Both the position numbers and the translations under genes were made by a program. A DNA stretch of 64,000 nucleotides from Taeniopygia guttata (Eukaryota > Chordata > Aves > Passeriformes > Estrildidae). The DNA lies in the NCBI RefSeq assembly GCF_048771995.1, contig NC_133024.1, forward strand, positions 21,902,001 to 21,966,000, read 5' to 3'. Under the pieces are notes generated by a model. That model ran no database searches. It had not been told where the DNA came from and worked only from the letters and a program-made list of their open reading frames with translations. Within the stretch, counting starts at the first letter, position 1. Every line of letters starts with the position of its first letter. Shown here piece by piece: positions 52,030 to 60,776 of the stretch.

Positions 52030-54945
52030 CTAGCAAAACAAAACCAAAAACTGTGAATACAAGGAGGAGTATAGCTTGGCAAGACTCTGCAAATCTTTCA
52101 TCTGGACTGAAGAAAATAACTGGGAAATAGTGCTCTCATATTTACTCCTCTTCAACTAAAGAAAAAAGACCTCTCTATTTCTTTTTCTACCAAGGAACGT
52201 GGATTGCTGTTTCTAGCAAAGATTTGGATATTGTTTCACTTTCCTCCTTTATCTTCCTTTCTATTCCACTTTTGTTGGCCTGAAAAAAATTTTATTAGGG
52301 TCTAATTCTCTAGAAAGAGCAAATAATATGCTGGATTTTTGACCTTGATTCATTTCTAATCAGTCTGCACTTTCAGTCTACAGACATGCTGATGGAAGTC
52401 CCATGACATGACAGCAAAAACGCTGGTACGTGAACAATTATTTTACATAAATGCAACTATGTCTGCCAACAACAGCTGGGAGGGAGGACAGCAGAACAGC
52501 AGGAATACTAATAAATAGAATTGACTAAGTCTCTCCAGAAACTGAAGCATCTTTTAAAGTTGATGACAGAATTTGAGTCTAATGTATAATGAAGATGCAC
52601 AGATCCAATATAATAGTAACACATCTTGTCTGCGTAGAGATGCTGTTATTTGGATTTGGCAGCAGAGAACGGAGACAGAGCTTAGAAGTGAATTGCTCAG
52701 CTACACAGGAAGCTTCTAACAACATAGGAGATACAAAAATATCTCCCAGTTTGCAGCTCAGTTCTCCTTCCAATGTCTTGACTATGATTTTTTCTTTGAT
52801 TGTGGATTGACCATTCAAGATAAAAAGTGGCCTTCAAAATTCACACAATTTTCATTCTGGACACCAAAAGGGATATTCTTTTTCTCTTGGTGTCTGTTAA
52901 TCTTGTTGCTTAATCTTCTTGTTCACTAATAGTTTTCTTAATATCCTCCAACCCATGCTATTGTCTCCCTTCTTGACTATTATTTGGAGAGCAGTTGTGG
53001 TCAGAGTATCTGATATAACAAGGGAAATGTAGTGGGACTGACTCCTTGTTAAAATTAAAGGATGGCTTTAGTCAAGTGTTTGCTGTTGGAACACATCTCT
53101 GGTGTTTGCTCCAAGTCAAAGTTATGGGGAAGATAAGCTTCACTTCCTCCTATAAAGAGCCAAGATAAAATATATCAGACACAGTAGTGCTTACTGAAAG
53201 CTGAGAGTAAAAATCTAATGTTTTCCTTTCACTGATCATGTTTCCAGGGCTACCAGAATCACCATGATTTGGTGATGGCCTAATTTGCATCATTCTCCTT
53301 ACCTGTTGGGAATGTATAGGAGCAATTTCAGGAGGTTTGGTTTTGTGGCATGGTCTGTGAAAAAAGAAAAGTATTAAAACATGTTTGGCTGGATCACAGT
53401 TTGGTTTCTTTGATCAAAAGTTTATGAAACATTTCTCTTTTTTTAAGAGTAAAACCTCATGTCTCTCTCTCCTTGACTTTTGATCCTGAAATTATATCAC
53501 CCTACCTTTCTTAAGAGGTCTTTTCTTATGTTTGTGGGTGCTTATACATAAAATGGAAGCAGATTAGAATCAAAGCCCTCTGTAAGGATATACATTTTGC
53601 AGTTAGTGAAATGCTATTGATCTAATTCTTCACCTCTGAGGGAAGAGGTCTGAGAGAAAACCAGTTTGTAACAGGCCAATGAGGAACCTAGGTGAGATTT
53701 TCAGTACAGGTGCTAATTCAGCCTTCACTCCACAAATTATTTATATAGCTATTCCTCAGAACTACTTTTTTTTCTTCATAGGAAATCTTAAAGGGACTAG
53801 AGCCCAGCTTCACTGAAGGAAATTTTTAATAAATACAGATAGAATCTACTGTCCCTTTTGTTCGTATGGCAGGCTGGCATTGCTCTGTCCTCTGGAATTT
53901 AGTGGAACTTATTAGGCAGCAGAACCAATGCCCTGATCTAACTGAGAGAGATACTGGCAGACTATGACAGTATCTGAAGAAGATTTACCCTCACAGATTC
54001 CTATCAGAATGAAGTGTTTCCCTTTAGGAGGCAATGCAATCAGGGTCCTTGGCCAACTTCTTCCCATTTAAATTTTACTCAAGGGCATTATTCTGTGAAG
54101 ATGTGTGCAAGGCACAGTGCATAGTGTATGAGGTACAGAAATATTTGATGTAGCTAATTTGGTTATTTAAAGCAGCACAGACTGACAGAATCATATGATT
54201 TCAAGACACAAAGAGTACTTTAAAATTTCTTCTATCACTAGACAATTTTTCCTTAGCACCTTAGCATACATACATACCTACCACTGTAGAGCTTGAAATA
54301 GCAAATGACAGCCAACAAGGTGATACTGATCAGAACACAAGTAATGATGCAGGCATACAGGAAAACGTTGGTGTTGGTTTTCTCTAAACATAAAGAGACA
54401 GTCTCAGTTATATCTTCTTCTCAGTTCCTGTATTATTTCAGTAGAAGATTAAAGTTTATTTAGCACATACATGCATTTTCAGCATGCTTGTAAAACAAAT
54501 AGAATGTCCTTCAGCAGAAGGGAAACTTAGTAATGAAACTGCTGAGAAACACAAATGGAGTCTGTGTCAGAGGCAAAAGTAGATTCCACAAATCTCAAAG
54601 TGGCCACTCATAATATATTTTCATTAAGCCACACCTGAGTTCCTCTCAAGGACTCATCATTTCTCATTAGTCGTATATATTCTCAAAAGCAACCAGAAAA
54701 CCAAAGACTAGAACCCAAGGGTCATTACAGTGTCAGACCTTCACAACTTGGAATGAAGAAATGTATTCTATTCTACTAGCCACTCAAGACTTGGCTCTCC
54801 ATCTCTCTTCCATGACAGTAAAACTTGCATTCAAAAAAAAAATCCTAATATTCACATTCCAAATGATTATTTGAACACAAAGATCATGACTGCTTTCTCT
54901 CTGTTTCCAAAAGCATTTCCACTACCAAAAGAATACTACCATACC

Positions 54946-54977
<32 letters not shown>

Positions 54978-56600
54978 ATATCAGGGCAAAGGCAATCAGG
55001 GATGATACTCTTGTCTTTATAGAGCTTCACTGAGGGTTTCTGTATCTTTTAGAGACTCCTTCCCAGACGGAACAAGAGCTGAGTAAGCTGAACAGGAGTT
55101 TGATCACAGAACGTAAAAAGGGAAGCTCACCTGAGGGACAGCAGGCTATGGACTGGCTCCAGTTCCCAGCTGGGTGGGACACCATGCAGGTGGTCACATT
55201 GGTGACATTGGGACTACACACCATGAACTTGCTGAGAACAGTCACTGTCCCGTTGTCGTGGCACTTCTCCTCTGGAGGGGAGCTGCCCTCTGGGAGCCAC
55301 GAGAGCTGAGCCGGCGGCTTCCCCACCGCTGCCTCGCACACGGGGCTGCCCTGCTCATCACAGGACAGGCTCAGCCTCGGGGGGGCTGCAGAGCACCAGC
55401 AAGGGGACATGCATGGAGTTACTCTGGCACAGCTGGGCTGAGCTGCTCTTGTTCTCCACCCAAAATGAACCCAAACTGAACCCAGTGAAAAGAGGAGAAT
55501 AAGGCTGGAGGTCCCATCCCATCCCATCCCATCCCATCCCATCCCATCCCATCCCATCCCATCCCATCCCATCCCATCCCATCCCATCCCATCCCATCCC
55601 ATCCCATCCCATCCCATCCCATCCCATCCCATCCCATCCCATCCCATCCCATCCCATCCCATCCCATCCCATCCCATCCCATCCCATCCCATCCCATCCC
55701 ATCCCATCCCATCCCATCCCATCCCATCCCATCCCATCCCATCCCATCCCATCCCATCCCATCGCAGCAATGTGGGTCCAAAACACAAGAGAGGAAGAAC
55801 CACTCTCTTTTTCCCTTTTGCACAGCTCTTCCCCCATCCAGCTGAGCCTCATCACAGCTCTGTGATGAGCTCATATCCTCTGTGTGTACATGGGAAATTG
55901 CTTCACATCTGTCATTTCTAATTAGACAGTGGGAAAACGGACCAGCAGAAGGAAGAAGAATTATGGGGAATAAGGAGAAAGGAGACACAGAGATACTCCC
56001 AATGAAAGGTATGAGTTTATACCAGCAAGAATCACAGAATGGCTTAGGTTGGAAGGGACCTTAAAGATCCTCTAGTTCCAACCACCCTGCCGCGCAAAGG
56101 GACAACTTCCACAAGATTGGGTTGCTTCAAGTCTCACCCAACCTGGCCTTTAACACTGGGATTTCTACAGCTTCTCTGGACAATCAGTGCTCCAGTGCCT
56201 CACTACCCTCACAATACTGAATATCTAATCAAACCCTACACTCCTTAGTTTAAAAAAAACAGCTGCACCTTTTCACATTCCTTACCCAGCACGGTCAGGT
56301 GGTAGGTGTCGTGGAAATTCCCTTCCGTTGTTGCCATTTCGCAGCTGTAATTTCCCTCCTGGGCGATTCCCACTTGCCGTATCTCAAGGGCAGGAGGCAG
56401 ACCTGCTTGGAATGTCCAGTCTATGTTGTCACTGCAGTTTGTTCTGTGTGTCCTGTTTGTATCAACCCTGTATACCAAGGTGCAAGGGCCTCCAGCCTTG
56501 GGGGTTATTGTCCATTTTAGCATAGTCATATTTCCTCTGAGAGGGCAGGTGAGAACTGAGCTGTTACCTACAGTCATCACTAACACTGAGGAGTTGTTCC
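51907..56600 (-). CDS. CD200R1: CD200 receptor 1-like inhibitory immune receptor (five exons, signal exon missing)
   Basis: The product is a type I membrane glycoprotein of the CD200R family, which on myeloid cells binds CD200 and transmits an inhibitory signal. Exons on the minus strand are 56600-56286, 55385-55131, 54383-54278, 53354-53303 and 52029-51907. Intron phases are 1, 1, 2 and 0, and every junction keeps the frame, giving about 283 residues without the signal peptide. The order Ig V, Ig C2, one membrane helix, short tail with tyrosines is the family architecture. Recognition rests on family-like segments such as GNFHDTYHLTVL at the end of the V domain, GKPPAQLSWLPEG and NGTVTVLS in the C2 domain, and EPYTTYVQKENVIY in the tail. 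The V exon opens in phase 1 behind a strong acceptor, so at least one 5' exon is unaccounted for. Birds may carry several CD200R copies; orthology to one mammalian gene (CD200R1 or CD200R1L) is inferred. Confidence 0.9.
53303..53354 (-). CDS. CD200R1: CD200R1-like exon: membrane-proximal cytoplasmic segment
   Basis: This is a 52-bp exon entering in phase 2 and leaving in phase 0. The acceptor TTTTTTCACAG ends at 53355 and the donor CAACAG|GTAAGG has its GT at 53302-53301. It encodes PCHKTKPPEIAPIHSQQ after the split arginine codon. It is too short to stand alone and was accepted because both splice sites are good and it joins the transmembrane and tail exons in frame. The proline-rich, lysine-containing sequence is like the juxtamembrane part of CD200R cytoplasmic tails. 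Confidence 0.8.
54278..54383 (-). CDS. CD200R1: CD200R1-like exon: transmembrane segment
   Basis: This is a 106-bp exon entering in phase 1 and leaving in phase 2. The acceptor TAG is at 54386-54384. Two donors overlap: GTAGGT at 54281 and the better GTATGT at 54277. The second was chosen because only it joins the next exon in a frame giving GRPCHKTKPPE. The exon encodes a short EKTNTN linker, then about 22 uninterrupted hydrophobic residues (VFLYACIITCVLISITLLAVICY) followed by a basic FKLYSGR stop-transfer sequence. There is one helix and no charged residue inside it, so the charged-residue pairing with ITAM adaptors seen in activating relatives is not expected. This supports an inhibitory receptor. 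Confidence 0.88.
54946..54981. repeat. AT dinucleotide microsatellite
   Basis: About 36 bp of alternating A and T with one phase break lie in the intron between the C2 and transmembrane exons of the CD200R1-like gene. Confidence 0.9.
55131..55385 (-). CDS. CD200R1: CD200R1-like exon: Ig C2-like domain
   Basis: This is a 255-bp, phase 1-1 exon of 85 codons. The acceptor is TCTGCAG at 55392-55386 and the donor CCTCAG|GTGAGC with the GT at 55130-55129. The domain has a B-strand cysteine followed by AAVGKPPAQLSW with the core tryptophan, an NGTVTV strand, and the F-strand cysteine in TTCMVSHPAGNWS, all features of the membrane-proximal domain of CD200R. Additional cysteines (LSCDE, KCHD, MVCS and a CC pair just before the membrane) suggest extra disulfides or unpaired residues. 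Sequons include NGT, two in NVTNVT, and NWS. The preceding intron carries a CCCAT array that begins 127 bp from the acceptor. Confidence 0.9.
55512..55763. repeat. Perfect CCCAT pentanucleotide array, about 50 units
   Basis: About 250 bp of uninterrupted CCCAT repeats occupy the intron between the V and C2 exons of the CD200R1-like gene. On the sense (minus) strand this is GGGAT. The array shows no interruption or base change, so it is probably young and length-variable. Because five is not a multiple of three, all three minus frames stay open across it and translate as MGWDG repeats; these are not genes. Confidence 0.97.
56028..56251 (-). mobile_element. CR1 LINE fragment in the CD200R1-like V-C2 intron
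   Basis: The plus strand begins GAATCACAGAATGGCTTAGG and TTGGAAGGGACCTTAAAGAT, the reversed CR1 3' end, and continues through CCCAACCTGGCCTTTAACAC to CTAATCAAACCCTACACTCC. It is 5'-truncated. Its inner end lies only about 34 bp from the V-exon donor, in the same orientation as the gene. Confidence 0.9.
56286..56600 (-). CDS. CD200R1: CD200R1-like exon: Ig V-like domain
   Basis: This is a 315-bp exon of 105 codons, phase 1 at both ends as is usual for Ig domain exons. The acceptor is a long pyrimidine run followed by CAG at 56603-56601; the donor is CTGG|GTAAGG with the GT at 56285-56284. The domain has the B-strand cysteine (VLTCP), a C-strand tryptophan (LKWTI), two further cysteines (GGPC and TNCS) that correspond to the extra disulfide of CD200R V domains, and the F-strand cysteine in GNYSCEM. 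It ends in GNFHDTYHLTVL, very like the mammalian receptors. Seven N-glycosylation sequons are visible (two overlapping in NNSS, then NSS, NMT, NRT, NCS, NYS). The frame stays open upstream of the acceptor to an ATG at 56730, but that stretch reads through the pyrimidine tract and is probably intron. Confidence 0.9.
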
Positions 56601-56930
56601 CTGAGGAGAAAAAAAGAGAATGTGTGAGGAGGAGCCCAGGAGTTGTGGTCTGGACTTCACAGGGAAATGTCTGCAGTGCTACAAACAAGTGTGAGGCCAT
56701 GGCTGTGCTCATCTGCACATTGTCTGTCATCTCTTACTACAGCTGTGGGTTATGGATTATCAACTATGGATTATCACAGCCAACGCTTGCAATACCAATT
56801 TCCCACTGAGGGTCATCTTAGTGGGTAAGACTGGATACTGGAGGAGGACTCTACTCCTGTCCATTGTCTTCAGCATTTCCACATCCAAAGACTCTCCTTG
56901 TGTGAGCAAATCCTCCTGTGGGTTGCTCAC

Positions 56931-56973
56931 AGGACCTAAAATACAGAAATATGACTATTGCCTCTGGCCACAT
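56931..56973 (-). CDS. Weak candidate for the CD200R1-like signal-peptide exon
   Basis: An ATG at 56973 opens 14 codons reading MWPEAIVIFLYFRS and then one base before a GTGAGC donor (GT at 56930-56929). It would join the V exon in the required phase 1. The core AIVIFLYF is hydrophobic, but the segment is short for a signal peptide and the region also looks like an acceptor (TTTCTGTATTTTAG). An alternative is an in-frame start at 56700 (MASHLFVAL, good Kozak context) read directly into the V exon or across a 60-bp intron. The true exon may also lie farther upstream. This is inference only. Confidence 0.15.
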
Positions 56974-59900
56974 GACAGTGGCTTTTCTCTGTAACTGTTG
57001 CTGCCAACAAAATAAACTTTTACTTCTGCATTCATGTGAAAATCCAATACTGTGTGCAAAGGCCTTGTCTGCACCTCTCAGGCGTTACACAGGTGCACAT
57101 AACACTGCTGTTGCTCTGTGTAGGAGGGAAGGATTTTGCCTCATGTCTCAGGGTTTTCTTATACGTGCATTAGTGTTGCCTACATGTACAAAGGCAGCCT
57201 CTTTTGTGAGGCACTTGTGAGACTGAGAGGAAAAAAGACAGAAAGAAAGAGTGAGGTTATAATCCAGTGTGAAGAGTAGCTGAGGGAATGGGACTTTTGT
57301 GTCCTCTCGCTTCTGCTGAAGTTAAAAGCAAGCAATCCCTTGATTTCACAATGTTTGTGAATGAAACTTCACAATTAACGGGTTTATAGGAATAATACCC
57401 ATAGCTGTAGTCCAAACAAACCTCTATTTAGCACTTCACTCATTTCCTCTTTTAGTAGGTGGCCATTAAACTTTGGAACAGTAAACCACTGATCTCTCAG
57501 TTCTCTGTGTCACTGGTGGGACACAAGTTGCTCTTTCCTTTGGCTGAGTAATGGTTTTAGTCTGAAAGCTGTATGTGAGGAGAAAATCAGAGTACTACTT
57601 TCAAAACCTGCATTAATCTGGGCAGAGGGCTCAAGTTAACCAATCTGATTGGTACTGACAAATAAGTTTTTCACAAGTTCTTAAAAAATACTAACCCCCT
57701 CCCCAAAGCTTACAAGCAAATACACTAAAGCATCAATTGAAAGTACATTTGGAATATGCAATTAATTAGAAGATTCAATTTTTGCATGAATTAGTCAAAC
57801 CCTTGTCAGTCTTCCTCCATGGTACAAGATCTGACTTTGTTGGGTTTCACTACTCCCTACCCAGATCTGGAATTATATTATTTCTGCTGTCCAGCACATT
57901 GCGAAGCCCAGTTCTTAAACATTCACACTACTATAAGAAGAGCATCAACTTTAAGTAACTAGTCAAATAATTTCTATTAGCCTCTTTGAGAAAACTACAC
58001 TTGGTTTTACCTTACTAATATTGTCTGAAATCTCATTGTCTTCTTGAATCTAGGTGAATGAACCATTCCAACTCAACTCCTTTCAGTTTTATTTGACTGT
58101 TTTCTATAGAAATTATTTCTGACTTGCAAAATGAACACACTTCACTGCATTTTAACTTCTTATATATTCTTTCAAATGTTTTTGCATTTTCATTTTGAGC
58201 ATTAATATCCTTTGGGTGAAGACACTTCAGCTGTTAAGAGTATTCTGTGATGCATTATTACTCTGGAGGTGTTTTTAATTTACAAGTATTTTCCTCCTCA
58301 ATTGCATTTCAAGAAAATGTGAGGTGTGTGTTTTAAACTCAGATGATTTTACCAGGAGCGGAACCGAAAGAAGCCTTTTGTCTAGTGATAGCTTTTGGGT
58401 GAGTTCAAGGAGCGCCTGTGAGAACTGTACAACAAAGTGTTTCCACTCCCAGTTTAACATCGCTGAGAGCCTCAGAGCTCCAAATCATGCAGAGTATGCC
58501 TGACCTCGTCTGAAAATGACTAAGCAAACCTAAGCATTCAAACCGCCTGTGTGTTGGAGCTGGGGGTTTTTTGGATAATGTTTGCAAATGTTGAGCAAGA
58601 ACGACAGTGTTGTGCATATTGAACTGCGTTCACTCTCATTTACATATTAAAGCAGCAGCATTTTATTTGACTTTCAACTCAGCATCTCCCAAGCAGCTCA
58701 TTGCAATGCAAAATTCCCCAACACAATGGGTTTTCATGCTTCAAGGCTGTAAAGAAAGAGGCAGTGAAAGTGGTGCATTTTGCTATGCCTTTGTGTCATA
58801 TTCTCCTCTGAATAAATCGGGTACCATTCACTTCAAATAAGAAACCACATCAGAAAGCTTAAAATCTGCTGAATCAACTTTAAATAAAATTTTAGGTTTA
58901 TAGAAAATTTGTAGAAGGCTTATGAAATCCCCTGTATCTTGTTATTGATTCAGAAGACTTTAAGTATGATAAGAATTTTCCCCAGATGACACATTAATTA
59001 GTAAAAAATCTTCTTGCTCATCCTATCCACATACCTTCATACTTTTGCGCAGAGGTCTTATTAATAGAAAAGGTTAAACTATCCTCACTTTACTGCCCTC
59101 TTTTACTGCTAGAGTGCAGGTAAGCAGCATTAGTGTAAACATTAATTGTGAATTTTCTTTCTTGACTTGCTTTTTTTTTTTTTGGTACATGCTGCTAGAA
59201 ACATGATCTTTTGATTTCTTTTACCAAAGAATGTGCCTGCCGAAAACTCCTTCAAGGTTTGGTTAATTTGTGTTTCTGAAGTGACTTTGAAGTGACTCAC
59301 AAGCAAACTAGGACTGGGCCTGGGTAATACATAATTGGGAACTTCCAAACCATGAAGAATAATGTGATCCATTTCCATGGAAGTTTCTGATGAACTTTCT
59401 ATTTCAAAGTAAAATATAATCTTGGGAAATGTCAAAACTCACTACTTCTTACCACAGAGTTAGCTTTATTCAGAAGCAATCCAAAATGTATATTCCCAGA
59501 AGTCATTATGTAAATATCTATGGGATCCCCAAGCACAAAAGCAGTTCTTTAAACAGAAATTATCATCATCCCTATCCTATCCTATCCTATCCTATCCTAT
59601 CCTATCCTATCCTATCCTATCCTATCCTATCCTATCCTATCCTATCCTATCCTATCCTATCCTTCCTGGTCAGCCTTGGCATTTCCACCACTTTGAAGAT
59701 GGTAAGACCTCTCATTGGGCTGAAGTTGGATATTTTCTGCTTTCTCTTTCTAATGAGCATACCAAAAGCCATCTAAGTATCTAAAAGTCTATTTTATCAG
59801 AACATCAATCAATACACCATAAAGTGACAGGTCTGAAGGGGACACAGAATTGGGGCTTTACTCATGAAAGTAAAAGACATGAAAATAAATCTTCTCTGCT

Positions 59901-60242
59901 CCTTCTACCCCTAAAGAACAGGTTCTTTCTCTCAGTCCTCTTTTCCACTCCACATGCTTTTGCTGACTTGTCAGGTTGCACATTTTTTACATGATCACAT
60001 CTGAGCTCCTTTTCCCTCACTTCCATGACTTCTTGTGGGTCTGCTACAATCAAGCACTTTGCCAAGGTCTTCTGATCTGCTTTCTTTATCCTCCTTATGT
60101 TGCCTGCCCCAGCCTGTGCTCTTGGATACGTACTCAGCAGCTCTGAGGGAGGATGCAATCTCCCCTTTCCTCTGGGAATTTCACTAAACCTAGAGGCTGT
60201 ATGTCTACTCTGCAGGAAAACTAAACAAACTGAAGTGTCTCT
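56974..60242. other. Upstream flank or first intron of the CD200R1-like gene
   Basis: The minus strand was searched for a hydrophobic signal-peptide exon ending in phase 1 at a GT donor. Nothing convincing was seen beyond the weak candidate ending at 56973. It contains the CCTAT array at 59.6 kb and no other recognised feature. Confidence 0.5.
59571..59662. repeat. CCTAT pentanucleotide array, 18 units
   Basis: Ninety bases of perfect CCTAT repeats, followed by CC, lie in the region upstream of the CD200R1-like gene. The unit differs by one base from the CCCAT array 3.8 kb away. The open frame across it (PILSY repeats) is an artefact of the repeat. Confidence 0.95.
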
Positions 60243-60776
60243 TGTGGTTTAATCCCAGCTGGCAACAAAGCCCCACACAGCCACAGGCTCACTCTCACAG
60301 ACTTTCCCTACAGTGGGATGGGAAGAGAAGCAGAAAAGTGAGAAAACTCCCAGGTTAATAAGTAAAGCAAAAGGTATCACACAAGAAAAACAAAACATCC
60401 CAAGGGCAGCTGGATGTTCAGCCATTTCCAGGAAAGCAGGACTGTATCAGGCACAGTGGTGACTTGGGAAGACAAACATCGTAGCTCCAAGCATCCCTTC
60501 TTTGTTCTTCCCCTAGTTTTATGTACTGACCATGATGCCACATGGTCTGAAATATCCCTATGACCAGCTGCAGTCAGCTGTCCCGGCTGTGCTCCCTCGC
60601 AGCTCTTTTGGACCGCTGTCCACTCAGTGGTGATGGGAGAATCGGAAAAGGCCTTGGCTCTTTGTAAGCATTGCTCAAAACATCCCTGTGATGTCAACAC
60701 AGATTCCAGCACAAATCCAGCTCCATGGAAACCACTATAAAGAAAATTAGTTCTCTCCCTGCCAAAAACCATCACA
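60243..60776 (-). mobile_element. Old ERVL-type solo LTR
   Basis: The plus strand starts TGTGGTTTAATCCCAGCTGG and passes through CAGTGGGATGGGAAGAGAAG, GACCAGCTGCAGTCAGCTGT, AAGGCCTTGGCTCTTTGTAA and CTATAAAGAAAATTAG to end AAAAACCATCACA. This is the reversed form of a common avian ERVL LTR whose forward copy begins with a CTGGTTT-like end. It is clearly diverged, and no target duplication was found. It lies about 3.6 kb upstream of the CD200R1-like V exon, on the same strand. Confidence 0.75.

Noticed and set aside
55358-55988. Long minus-strand open frames of 165-258 codons rich in MGWDG
   Set aside because: They are produced by the CCCAT array, which has no stop in any minus frame. Only the part at 55131-55385 in the frame of the longest one is a real exon.
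56245-56730. V exon read as one 161-codon frame starting at 56730
   Set aside because: The stretch before 56600 contains the pyrimidine tract and acceptor of the V exon, and the part after 56286 passes the GTAAGG donor, so only 56286-56600 is taken as coding.
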